30,208 nucleotides of DNA from an uncultured Clostridia bacterium (lineage in GTDB: Bacteria; Bacillota; Clostridia; Oscillospirales; Acutalibacteraceae), in the NCBI GenBank assembly GCA_937902305.1, contig CALDHV010000141.1, positions 1-30,208 of the forward strand. Direction: 5' to 3'. Each line of letters opens with the position of its first letter. Within the stretch, counting starts at the first letter, position 1. Below the pieces are notes generated by a model. The model was not told the origin of the DNA. It saw only the letters and a list, made by a program, of their open reading frames with translations, and did no database searches. This document shows positions 1-6,697 of this stretch, piece after piece. The translations under genes and the position numbers were made by a program.

Positions 1-2284
1 ACTCCGGGCGGAACGCCTGCCGCAACAGCGCCGTTACCTCGTTGCGCGCCGCGTCGGTGATCTCGCCGTCCGCGCCGATGCCGTCCAGCAGGACGGACGA
101 GCCGAGATTGCTGGTCAGAATGATGACGGTATTGCGGAAATCCACCGTGCGCCCCTGGCTGTCGGTGATGCGGCCGTCATCCAGTACCTGCAACAAGATA
201 TTGAACACGTCCGGGTGCGCCTTTTCGATCTCGTCGAACAGCACCACGCTGTACGGATGCCGCCGCACCGCCTCGGTGAGCTGACCGCCCTCCTCATAGC
301 CGACATATCCGGGCGGCGCGCCGATGAGCCGGGACACCGCAAACTTTTCCATATATTCGCTCATATCAATACGCACGATGTTGCGCTCGTCATCCAGCAA
401 AGCGGCGGCGAGAGCTTTGGCAAGCTCGGTCTTGCCGACACCGGTCGGCCCGAGGAACAGGAACGACCCGATCGGGCGGTTGGGATCTTGGATGCCGGCG
501 CGGGAGCGCAGGATCGCTTCGCTGACGCGCCGCACCGCCTCCTCCTGCCCGACGACCCGTCGGTGCAGGATCTCCTCCAAATGGAGCAGCTTTTCGCGCT
601 CGCCCTCCATCAGCCGGGATACCGGGATGCCCGTCCAGCGCTCGACGATGCGGGCGATCTCCTCGTCCGTCACCTTGTCGCGGAGCAGACGGTTCTCCCG
701 CCGGGTCGCGTCCGCACGCTTTTCCTGCTCCTCCAGTTGCTTTTGCAGTGCGGGCAGTTGCCCGTATTTCAGCTCCGCCGCCTTGTTGAGATCGTAGCTT
801 TCCTCGGCGCTTTCGATGGCGGCGCGCACCTGCTCCAGTTGCTCCTTGATGGTCTGCACCTGCGTGATGGCGGCTTTTTCGTTGTCCCATTGCGCCTTTT
901 TTGCCTTGAATTCCTCCCGCGTTTCGGCAAGCTCCTTTTGCAGAGCCGCCAGCCGCTCGGCGGAGCGCGGATCGTCCTCTTTTTTCAGCGCGGCTTCCTC
1001 GATTTCGTGCTGAATGATCCGGCGGCGGATGACATCCAGCTCGGTCGGCATCGAGTCGATCTCGGTGCGGATCATCGCACACGCCTCGTCCACGAGGTCG
1101 ATCGCCTTATCCGGCAAAAAACGCCCGGTGATATACCTGCCGGAAAGCGTGGCGGCGGCGATGATCGCCGGGTCGGTGATCTTGACGCCGTAATAAACCT
1201 CATACCGCTCCTTCAGTCCGCGCAGAATGCCGATGGTGTCCTCCACCGACGGCTCCCCGACCAGCACCGGCTGAAAACGCCGCTCCAGCGCAGGGTCTTT
1301 TTCGATATATCGGCGATATTCGTCCAGCGTGGTCGCGCCGATGCAGTGAAGCTCGCCCCGCGCCAGCATCGGCTTGAGCAGGTTGCCCGCGTCCATCGCG
1401 CCGTCCGTCTTGCCAGCACCGACGATGGTGTGCAATTCGTCGATAAACAAGATGATCCTGCCGTCGCTTTTTTTGATTTCCGCCAGCACCGCCTTGAGAC
1501 GCTCCTCAAACTCGCCGCGATATTTCGCGCCGGCAACCAATGCCCCCATATCCAGCGAAAATACCGTCTTATCCTTGAGACTGGTGGGCACATCGCCCTT
1601 GACAATGCGCTGGGCGAGCCCCTCGGCGATGGCGGTCTTGCCGACACCCGGCTCACCGATGAGCACGGGGTTGTTTTTGTTTTTGCGGGACAGGATACGG
1701 ATGACGTTGCGGATCTCCTCGTCCCGCCCGATGATCGGGTCTTGCTTTTTCGTGCGGGCGCGCTCCACCAGATCGTCGCCGTATTTTTTCAACGCGTCGT
1801 AGGTGTCCTCCGGGGTATCATCGGTAACGCGGGTATTGCCGCGCACGCCGGCAAGCGCCTGCAAAAAGGCGTTTTTCTCCACCCCGGCGGCGGTAAGCAA
1901 CTCCCGCACCGTTTTGTCGCCGTTTTCGATCAGCGACAAGAACAGATGCTCCACCGAAACGTATTCGTCCTTCATCCCGGCGGCGATCTTTTCCGCCTGC
2001 GATAACAGGCGGTCGGTCGCCCCGGCGATATAGATCTTGTCCGGCTCTCTGCCCGGCCCCGATACCCGCGGCAGAGCGTCGATCGCCTTTTGCGCCGCCG
2101 CCGTCAGCCCCTCTGCCGATACCTCCATTTTGGCGAGCAGCTCGGGGATCAGCCCCTGCTCCTGCGTCAGCAATGCGCAGAGGAGATGCACCGGCTCGAT
2201 CTGCATTTGTTGTCCGCGGATCGCCAGCTCCTGCGCCTCTTGTATCGCCTCCAGCGATTTTTGTGTGAATTGTTGAGCATTCAT
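1..2284 (-). CDS. clpB: ATP-dependent disaggregase ClpB, 3' end beyond window
   Basis: ClpB is a hexameric AAA+ chaperone that works with DnaK to pull apart protein aggregates in the cytoplasm. About 761 residues are visible: a Clp N domain (about 1-145), a first ATPase domain with Walker A GEPGVGKT near residue 210 and Walker B LFIDE, a coiled-coil middle domain rich in Glu, Lys and Gln (about 400-520), and a second ATPase domain with Walker A GPTGVGKT near 611-618 followed by the VVLFDEIEKAHPDV stretch. ClpB is usually about 860 residues, so roughly 100 are missing off the left edge. One frame holds from the start to position 2. The ATG at 2284 follows GGAGG by 8 nt; an earlier ATG at 2292 is out of frame. 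The middle domain separates ClpB from ClpA and ClpX. The CIRCE element upstream points to HrcA control. Confidence 0.96.
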   Translation of the reverse strand, partial: MNAQQFTQKSLEAIQEAQELAIRGQQMQIEPVHLLCALLTQEQGLIPELLAKMEVSAEGLTAAAQKAIDALPRVSGPGREPDKIYIAGATDRLLSQAEKIAAGMKDEYVSVEHLFLSLIENGDKTVRELLTAAGVEKNAFLQALAGVRGNTRVTDDTPEDTYDALKKYGDDLVERARTKKQDPIIGRDEEIRNVIRILSRKNKNNPVLIGEPGVGKTAIAEGLAQRIVKGDVPTSLKDKTVFSLDMGALVAGAKYRGEFEERLKAVLAEIKKSDGRIILFIDELHTIVGAGKTDGAMDAGNLLKPMLARGELHCIGATTLDEYRRYIEKDPALERRFQPVLVGEPSVEDTIGILRGLKERYEVYYGVKITDPAIIAAATLSGRYITGRFLPDKAIDLVDEACAMIRTEIDSMPTELDVIRRRIIQHEIEEAALKKEDDPRSAERLAALQKELAETREEFKAKKAQWDNEKAAITQVQTIKEQLEQVRAAIESAEESYDLNKAAELKYGQLPALQKQLEEQEKRADATRRENRLLRDKVTDEEIARIVERWTGIPVSRLMEGEREKLLHLEEILHRRVVGQEEAVRRVSEAILRSRAGIQDPNRPIGSFLFLGPTGVGKTELAKALAAALLDDERNIVRIDMSEYMEKFAVSRLIGAPPGYVGYEEGGQLTEAVRRHPYSVVLFDEIEKAHPDVFNILLQVLDDGRITDSQGRTVDFRNTVIILTSNLGSSVLLDGIGADGEITDAARNEVTALLRQAFRPE

Positions 2285-2366
2285 CGTGCATACCTCCTTC
2301 AATTTGTCCCTTCACAAAAGAGTATAAGCGCTTTTGACGCGGAAATTGTTACAAAATTATGAAAAA

Positions 2367-2393
2367 TTAGCACTCTAACGAATAGAGTGCTAA
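2367..2393. promoter_or_regulatory. CIRCE element (HrcA operator) upstream of clpB
   Basis: TTAGCACTC, a 9-nt spacer, then GAGTGCTAA. This is a perfect match to the CIRCE inverted repeat bound by the heat-shock repressor HrcA. It lies 83 bp upstream of the clpB start and 5 bp beyond the rsmE stop codon. A TATACT box (complement of 2321-2326) sits between it and clpB, but no convincing -35 box is visible, so the exact promoter is uncertain. The repeat may also help end the rsmE transcript. Confidence 0.95.
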
Positions 2394-2398
2394 TTTTG

Positions 2399-3127
2399 TC
2401 ATTTCATATTGCCGGTGCGCTCCATCAGCACGGTCAGCGCGGCGAGCGGAGCGGTCTCACAGCGCAGAATGCGCGGCCCGAGGGTCACGATCCGCCCGCC
2501 GCCGTTGCGGATGGCGGCGACCTCGGCGGGGTCGATGCCGCCCTCCGGCCCGACCACCAGATTGACAGCGGTTTCGGCGGGGCTGACCGCCTCACCGAGC
2601 GGCTGACCCCCTTTTTCGTAGCACAGAAGCGTCTGCGGCGAGCATAGCCGTGCCGCCGCCTGCCTCCACGACAGGATCGGCTCGACGGTCGGCAGAATAC
2701 CGCGTCCGCTTTGCCCGGCGGCTTCATCGGCGATGCGTTGCCAGCGTTCCCGCTTTTTGTCGGCATCCCGGGCGTCCGGGCGGGCGATGGAGCGGGTCAT
2801 CACGACCGGCACGACGGCAATCACGCCCAGCTCGACCGCCTTTTGCAGTACCCATTCCATTTTGTCGGCTTTCGGCAAGCCCATATACAGCGTGACCTTC
2901 AGCGTCGGCTCGGAAAGATTGGGACGGGCGGCATCCACGGTGAGGGAAACGGCATCGCGCTCGACGGCAATTAGCGTGCAATCGTAGTCGGTGCCCTGCC
3001 CGTCGCAGAGGGTGAGCGTTTCCCCGACCGTCATACGCAGAGCGCCGGCGATGTGCCGGGCATCCGCGCCGTCCAGCACGGTCTGCCCGCCGACCGTCAG
3101 CGGTTGCGGAACAAAAAATCGCGGCAT
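2399..3127 (-). CDS. rsmE: 16S rRNA (uracil(1498)-N3)-methyltransferase RsmE
   Basis: RsmE is a SPOUT-fold enzyme that methylates N3 of U1498 in 16S rRNA, using S-adenosylmethionine. The 242-residue length is normal. An N-terminal PUA-like RNA-binding part (MPRFFVP start, HIAGALRM) is followed by the trefoil-knot domain, with KADKMEWVLQKAVELGV, DEAAGQSGRG, VGPEGGIDPAEV and LGPRILRCETAPLAAL; the last two form the knotted cofactor site. The ATG at 3127 is preceded by AAAGGAG 8 nt upstream, inside the 3' end of prmA. The two genes are 4 bp apart, the classic prmA-rsmE pair, and are surely co-transcribed. Confidence 0.95.
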   Translation of the reverse strand: MPRFFVPQPLTVGGQTVLDGADARHIAGALRMTVGETLTLCDGQGTDYDCTLIAVERDAVSLTVDAARPNLSEPTLKVTLYMGLPKADKMEWVLQKAVELGVIAVVPVVMTRSIARPDARDADKKRERWQRIADEAAGQSGRGILPTVEPILSWRQAAARLCSPQTLLCYEKGGQPLGEAVSPAETAVNLVVGPEGGIDPAEVAAIRNGGGRIVTLGPRILRCETAPLAALTVLMERTGNMK

Positions 3128-3131
3128 ACGG

Positions 3132-4055
3132 TCACTCCTTTACAGCGGTCAGGCAAACCCACCCGCCATGCTCCCGCCGTTCGGCGACGGCGAAGCCGAG
3201 GCGCGTGAGTGCCGCCAGCACATCCTTTTCGCGGGTGTCGATGATGCCGGAAACGATATAGACTCCTCCGGGCGCGAGAAAACGCGGGACGGCGGGGGAA
3301 AGCGCAATGATCGCATCGGCGACAATGTTGGCGGCGACGACGGGATACTGTCCCGTCACCTTGTCCGCGAGGTCGCCCTCGACGATGGTGTAGCGCGGCT
3401 CGGTCAAGCCGTTGAGCGCGCCGTTTTCACGGGCGGTCTTGACCGCCAGCGCATCAATATCCACACCGAACGCACTGCCCGCACCGAGCAGGCAGGCGGC
3501 GATGGAGAGAATACCGCTGCCGCATCCGATGTCGAGAAACGCACACCCGGGGGTGACGTGCCGTTCGATCGCCTCCAGCACCAGCCGGGTTGTATCGTGT
3601 CCGCCGGTACCGAACGCCATACCGGGGTCGATGGAAAGCACGGCGCGGCGATCGGGGTTGTCGGCGATTTCCCACGACGGGCAGATGAGCAGTTTTTCCC
3701 CGACCGGAAGGGGCTTGAAATACTGCTTCCAGTTGTTCGCCCAATCCTCCTCCCGCACGGTGTCGGAAACGACCTCGCTGGGGATGCCGGCGGCACCGAG
3801 CCGTTCCCGCAGGAATGCGACCGACTCGGCGGGGTTTTCCTGCGGCTCGATATACAGGTGGATGATCGCGTGGGCGCGATCCCGTGCCAGCAGGTCTTCG
3901 TCGATCAGGTCGATGTGGGCGATCTCGGCCGCCTGCTCCTCCAGATCGCTGTAATCTTCTACGTAAATGCCGTACGGCACCACCATATGTGCGATGGCGG
4001 CGGCATCGTCCGCGTGCGCGGTAGCGACGCGGATGCAAACCTCTGTCCAGTCCAT
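3132..4055 (-). CDS. prmA: Ribosomal protein L11 methyltransferase PrmA
   Basis: PrmA trimethylates ribosomal protein L11 with S-adenosylmethionine. An N-terminal L11-recognition domain (about 1-110) leads into a class I methyltransferase domain with FGTGGHDTTRLVLEAIE, the glycine-rich cofactor loop DIGCGSGILSIAA, an acidic VDIDALAV strand end, and the ANIVADAII active-site region that replaces the usual NPPY. From the ATG at 4055 (MDWTEV) it has 307 residues, the family norm. The frame stays open to 4094, but the upstream codons lack the conserved start and a good ribosome binding site, whereas a GGACGGAG sequence precedes 4055. It is probably the first gene of prmA-rsmE. Confidence 0.95.
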   Translation of the reverse strand: MDWTEVCIRVATAHADDAAAIAHMVVPYGIYVEDYSDLEEQAAEIAHIDLIDEDLLARDRAHAIIHLYIEPQENPAESVAFLRERLGAAGIPSEVVSDTVREEDWANNWKQYFKPLPVGEKLLICPSWEIADNPDRRAVLSIDPGMAFGTGGHDTTRLVLEAIERHVTPGCAFLDIGCGSGILSIAACLLGAGSAFGVDIDALAVKTARENGALNGLTEPRYTIVEGDLADKVTGQYPVVAANIVADAIIALSPAVPRFLAPGGVYIVSGIIDTREKDVLAALTRLGFAVAERREHGGWVCLTAVKE

Positions 4056-4127
4056 AGTTCTCCGTCCTTTTGCTGATTTGTTCCCGCTGATCATAGCATT
4101 TCCGTCCGCCTTTTCAAGACCCGAATT

Positions 4128-4433
4128 TCATTTTATACTTTTTGCAAGAGCAATCAAATGATCAAGTTTTTCATTGCTCAAACCTTTTACCGCCTTCAAC
4201 AGCTCTTGCGCTTTTGTAGGATTTTTGGTTTCGGCATCAAAAAAATCCTGCGGTGTAATTTGAAGATATTCACATATATAGAAGAAACCGGTCATTGAAG
4301 GCAAGTTTTTTCCGCATTCAATGTTATTGATATAAGACGGGCTTTGACCGATTGACAAACTCATCTCACGGGCGGAAACGCCCTTGTTCATACGCAATTC
4401 GACAAGTCTGTTAATAAAATCTGTCTTTTCCAT
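4128..4433 (-). CDS. XRE-family helix-turn-helix regulator
   Basis: A 101-residue protein with one XRE/Cro-like DNA-binding domain at residues 3-60. The motif includes VSAREMSLSIGQSPSYINNIECGKNLPSM, followed by a helical tail ending ALAKSIK that probably dimerises. The ATG at 4433 is chosen because AGGTGAT lies just upstream; a GTG at 4445 would add four residues but overlap that site. No ligand domain is visible, so the signal is unknown. It lies downstream of an AT-rich spacer and is lower in GC than the prmA region, consistent with accessory DNA. Targets might include its own promoter, but no clear operator was found. Confidence 0.85.
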   Translation of the reverse strand: MEKTDFINRLVELRMNKGVSAREMSLSIGQSPSYINNIECGKNLPSMTGFFYICEYLQITPQDFFDAETKNPTKAQELLKAVKGLSNEKLDHLIALAKSIK

Positions 4434-4508
4434 ATAGTAAATCACCTCGCGTATATGATTGTACTATATATCTTCCCCTATTTTATCGAGTTCATAACCC
4501 GATTTGTG

Positions 4509-4537
4509 TTGACATAACAACTCCTACTTGTTAAAAT
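4509..4537 (+). promoter_or_regulatory. Orphan sigma-A-type promoter
   Basis: TTGACA (4509-4514), a 17-nt spacer, and TAAAAT (4532-4537). Transcription would run rightward from about 4544 into about 105 bp with no credible gene, ending at the palindrome 4650-4675. It opposes both flanking minus-strand genes. No ribosome binding site follows, so if it is active the product may be an untranslated RNA or an antisense leader. Confidence 0.55.
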
Positions 4538-4649
4538 GATGATAACGAATGTTTTGAGCGGGCAATTCAATAGCCGAAACTGCCGATTTGCACTATTGTT
4601 TCCGACACGCACAAGCCAAAGCCCCCGTCATCTAACGTTTAATATCTAA

Positions 4650-4675
4650 ATCGGGAGGGGCAAGCCCCTCCCGAT
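4650..4675. repeat. GC-rich palindrome, copy 1 of an intergenic repeat
   Basis: A perfect inverted repeat (ATCGGGAGGGG, loop CAAG, CCCCTCCCGAT). Its 20-base core GGGAGGGGCAAGCCCCTCCC recurs exactly at 11636-11655. It lies 5 bp beyond the stop codon of the minus-strand RHH gene and about 105 bp after the orphan plus-strand promoter, so it could end either transcript. The T-run on each side is weak. The repeated core suggests a dispersed genomic repeat rather than a gene-specific terminator. Confidence 0.75.
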
Positions 4676-4680
4676 CACCT

Positions 4681-4854
4681 TTATTCGTCTGTTATTTCAC
4701 CGTTTTCCTGCTCAAACCTGTCAATGCACTTTCTAACCAAATATAATATTTGCCCGTTGAGCGAACGCCCCTCATATTCCGCAACATATTTGAGTTTTTT
4801 ATGTGTTTTCGGGTCGATTTCAATGCCAAGATGTTTGTTTTCTTTATTTCTCAT
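4681..4854 (-). CDS. Small ribbon-helix-helix (Arc/CopG-like) protein
   Basis: A 57-residue protein, MRNKENKHLGIEI to GEITDE. The pattern is a short beta strand (KHLGIEIDP), helix A (KTHKKLKYVAEYEG), a turn (RSLNGQ) and helix B (ILYLVRKCIDRFEQENG). This is the layout of ribbon-helix-helix DNA-binding dimers, where strand residues read the major groove; LGIEIDPKTHKKLK and GRSLN are typical of the class. The ATG at 4854 follows GGGTGG at 7-8 nt. It is divergent from the SLOG-like gene, and the two share a 113-bp spacer with two matching near-palindromic sites, so it probably represses itself and that gene. The motif reading is good; the regulatory role is inferred. Confidence 0.8.
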   Translation of the reverse strand: MRNKENKHLGIEIDPKTHKKLKYVAEYEGRSLNGQILYLVRKCIDRFEQENGEITDE

Positions 4855-4870
4855 ACTTTACCACCCAAAA

Positions 4871-4889
4871 TAGACTTGATTTAAGTATA
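4871..4889. promoter_or_regulatory. Operator-like site 1 of the RHH/SLOG divergon
   Basis: TAGACTTGATTTAAGTATA matches the core of the site at 4923-4941 at 17 of 19 positions in the same orientation, and its halves (ACTT and AAGT) are inverted. It lies 17 bp upstream of the RHH start codon, in that gene's likely leader or promoter. The two cores are 52 bp apart, close to five helical turns, which would put two bound dimers on one DNA face. No binding data. Confidence 0.6.
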
Positions 4890-4908
4890 TTTTAAGATGT
4901 TTATACGC

Positions 4909-4914
4909 TATAAT
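4909..4914 (+). promoter_or_regulatory. -10 box for the SLOG-like gene
   Basis: A perfect TATAAT lies 54 bp upstream of the ATG at 4968. The -35 region (about 4886-4891, TATATT) is poor, so the promoter may be weak or need help. The predicted start falls at about 4921, inside operator-like site 2, which suits repression by a bound protein. Confidence 0.5.
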
Positions 4915-4918
4915 GACA

Positions 4919-4945
4919 TTAGTATACTTGATTTGAGTATACTAA
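4919..4945. promoter_or_regulatory. Operator-like site 2 of the RHH/SLOG divergon
   Basis: A 27-bp near-perfect inverted repeat with outer arms TTAGTATACT and AGTATACTAA around TTGATTTG-like sequence. The central 19 bp match operator-like site 1. It covers the predicted transcription start of the SLOG-like gene, just downstream of its -10 box. Symmetry and repetition in the spacer of a divergent regulator gene support an operator. Confidence 0.65.
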
Positions 4946-4967
4946 TTTTTCCATAGGGGGCAGAAAA

Positions 4968-5450
4968 ATGACTTGTTGCTTTATCGGGCATCGAAAAATC
5001 GAGGATGTGCCGGAGGTGCGGGAACGGTTGCAAAGGGTTTTGCTACAGCTTATCCGATCCGGTACGGTCAATTTTATTTTCGGAGATCATTCGGCGTTTG
5101 ACGATTTGTGCTATAACTTGGTGACGGAATTAAAAGAAAAGCACCCCGCGATCCGTCGGATCCATTTCCGCACGGATTACGGGGATGCCAATGAGTATAC
5201 GATGCAATTTTTGCTCTCCGGGTACGAAGAAAGCCTATGCCCGCCGGGCATTGAAAACGCCGGACGGGCAAGCTATATTGAGCGCAACCGGGCGATGATC
5301 CGCGAGAGCGACATCTGCGTATTTTACTACGATGAAAACTACTTTACCGCCCGTCGCAAAAGCGGCACCGCCGATGCATATCGGTATGCTGTGCAAAAGG
5401 AAAAGCGTGTATACAATCTATGCGTTACTGCTTCCGCCGGACGTCCTTGA
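4968..5450 (+). CDS. SLOG-family protein (YoqJ/DUF1273-like)
   Basis: A 160-residue protein resembling the SLOG (SMF/DprA-LOG) Rossmann-like family, YoqJ/DUF1273 type. Visible family features are the start MTCCFIGHRKI, the FIFGDHSAFDDLCYNLVTELKEKHP stretch, YEES followed by ASYIERNRAMIRESDICVFYY, and the C-terminal KSGTADAYRYAVQKEKRVYNL. SLOG domains are thought to bind or process nucleotide-derived ligands, and several occur in conflict systems; no activity is established for this group. There is no signal peptide or membrane segment, so it is probably cytoplasmic. AGGGGG precedes the ATG at 8-9 nt. The homologous part ends near NL; the last residues (CVTASAGRP) run 26 bp into the convergent DUF3592 gene and may be read-on after loss of an original stop. 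Confidence 0.8.
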   Translation: MTCCFIGHRKIEDVPEVRERLQRVLLQLIRSGTVNFIFGDHSAFDDLCYNLVTELKEKHPAIRRIHFRTDYGDANEYTMQFLLSGYEESLCPPGIENAGRASYIERNRAMIRESDICVFYYDENYFTARRKSGTADAYRYAVQKEKRVYNLCVTASAGRP

Positions 5451-5847
5451 CGATCATCAGCACACTCACCAACAGGCTGACGATGCCCGCGCCGACGATG
5501 ACATACGGGATCATCTCCGTGCCGGGGGCGCGCAGGTCTGCGGGGTCATCGACATTATACTCCGCATCGACAATATCGCCGGCTTTCATCCCGGTGTGGT
5601 AGGAGCCATACTCGGCATCCTCATATTTTTTCCCGTCTACCTCATAATCGACATAGACATGATACTCGGTCTCATCAAAGTTTTCGATCTCATCAATGTG
5701 ATCGACCGTCGCCTTGACCGGCGCGTAATCTCCCTGCGGCGCGCGCAACACCAGCACGCCGACCGCCACAAACAGAATACCCGCGATCGCAAAGCCCACG
5801 ATCGCACGGATGTGCATAACCTTTCTTGCCGTTGAACGAATATCCAT
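5425..5847 (-). CDS. DUF3592-like membrane protein
   Basis: A 140-residue protein with two membrane segments: residues 15-35 (IVGFAIAGILFVAVGVLVL) and about 113-133 (MIPYVIVGAGIVSLLVSVLMIV). Between them is a roughly 75-residue beta-rich domain (ATVDHIDEIENFDETEYHVYVDYEVDGKKYEDAEYG, then AGDIVDAEYNVDDPADLR), the pattern of DUF3592 proteins. Their function is not known; the middle domain should face the cell exterior. GGAGGA precedes the ATG at 5847. A MITE-like element begins 13 bp upstream and separates it from lemA on the same strand, so it may once have been in that operon. Its 3' end overlaps the SLOG-like gene tail to tail. Confidence 0.75.
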   Translation of the reverse strand: MDIRSTARKVMHIRAIVGFAIAGILFVAVGVLVLRAPQGDYAPVKATVDHIDEIENFDETEYHVYVDYEVDGKKYEDAEYGSYHTGMKAGDIVDAEYNVDDPADLRAPGTEMIPYVIVGAGIVSLLVSVLMIVKDVRRKQ

Positions 5848-5860
5848 CTTCTTATCCTCC

Positions 5861-6135
5861 TAGCCTAACAGGAATAATCCGAACCCGGTTTGCGCAGGCG
5901 GATTTTCCGTTATGATTTGTTAAAATACTCGTGAATGCGAAAAGCATTCACTGCGTTTTTGCCGTGCCTAACAAAAATCCGCTCCGCGCAAACTCTGCGA
6001 CCCGAAAAGAGCGTATTTTGGTGAAGATTTCCGTCTTTGAGATCGCAGGCGGGCTGACGCCCGCCAAGATCGAAAAGCGGAAAGGTTCCAAAAAGACGCC
6101 TTTTCGGGCGGGTTCGGATTATTTCTGTTAGGCTA
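5861..6135. mobile_element. 275-bp cruciform MITE-like element
   Basis: Its terminal inverted repeats are 27 bp with one mismatch (5861-5887 and 6109-6135), reading TAGCCTAACAG inward, with TA at each outer end, as expected for a TA target duplication. Inside are two long imperfect hairpins side by side. The left arm (5888-5993) pairs GTTTGCGC with GCGCAAAC and is capped by GTGAATGC/GCATTCAC. The right arm (6001-6108) pairs CCCGAAAA with TTTTCGGG and is capped by GGCGGGC, TGAC, GCCCGCC. The whole can fold as a three-way junction. No transposase is encoded; short frames inside are by-products of the palindromes. It fills almost exactly the gap between lemA (5 bp away) and the DUF3592 gene (13 bp away). 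Confidence 0.75.
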
Positions 6136-6139
6136 ACAA

Positions 6140-6682
6140 TCAAAATGTCATTTTGACATCCTCGCGCTTCATTTCCTCCGCCTCGAAGAAATCGCGGCGG
6201 GTCATATGGCGGCTGTTCGCCACCATACTCGACGGGAAAGCGACCAACATCTGATTGAACGCGGACACATTGGCGTTATACGCCCGCCGTGCCGCCTGCA
6301 AATGCTCCTCGGTATCGGTCACGGCGTTCTGCAACGCCTTGAAATTATCCGACGAGCGCAACTCCGGATATGCCTCCGCCACGACATTGATCTTGCCCTG
6401 CATCTCATTCATCGCGGCGACCGCGGCGGCCTTTTCCGCCATCGGCATACCGCGCCGCAGCTCGATCACCCGCGCGATGGTTTCGCTTTCGTGCGCCGCA
6501 TAGCCCTTGACAATGTCCAGTTGCTTGGTCAGCACGTCATACCGCTTGGTCAGCGCAACGTCGATACCGCTCTCCGCCTCGTCGATCTTCACCTGCGCCC
6601 GCGCAAGCTTATTCCCGATCGAGATCCAGACGATGATCAGCAAAAGGATCACCACAACCGCAACGCCTATCACAATTTCCAT
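6140..6682 (-). CDS. lemA: LemA family protein
   Basis: A 180-residue LemA-family protein: one N-terminal membrane helix (IVIGVAVVVILLLIIVWISIG, about residues 3-23), then a long helical domain with the family hallmarks NKLARAQVKIDEAESGIDVALTKRYDVLTKQLDIVKGYAAHE, NVVAEAYPELRSSDNFKALQ, and YNANVSAFNQMLVAFPSSMVA. LemA proteins are anchored in the membrane, and their role is poorly defined. The ATG at 6682 follows GGAG at 9 nt; a GTG immediately before it is an alternative. The gene starts 15 bp after the DUF3137 gene, and LemA next to DUF3137 is a recurrent pairing, suggesting a shared membrane function. The stop codon lies 5 bp from the cruciform element. Confidence 0.92.
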   Translation of the reverse strand: MEIVIGVAVVVILLLIIVWISIGNKLARAQVKIDEAESGIDVALTKRYDVLTKQLDIVKGYAAHESETIARVIELRRGMPMAEKAAAVAAMNEMQGKINVVAEAYPELRSSDNFKALQNAVTDTEEHLQAARRAYNANVSAFNQMLVAFPSSMVANSRHMTRRDFFEAEEMKREDVKMTF

Positions 6683-6697
6683 CACAAAACACTCCTT

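Noticed and set aside
215..2005. 596-codon plus-strand open frame
   Set aside because: It lies entirely opposite clpB, has no family motifs, and is rich in Arg, His, Leu and Gln, the pattern of a GC-driven antisense shadow.
4536..4649. 37-codon plus-strand frame (MMITNVLSGQFNS...)
   Set aside because: The start codon overlaps the -10 box, upstream of the predicted transcription start, and has no ribosome binding site.
5910..6143. Short frames on both strands within the cruciform element
   Set aside because: They arise from the palindromic sequence, have no binding sites, and cross the terminal repeat.
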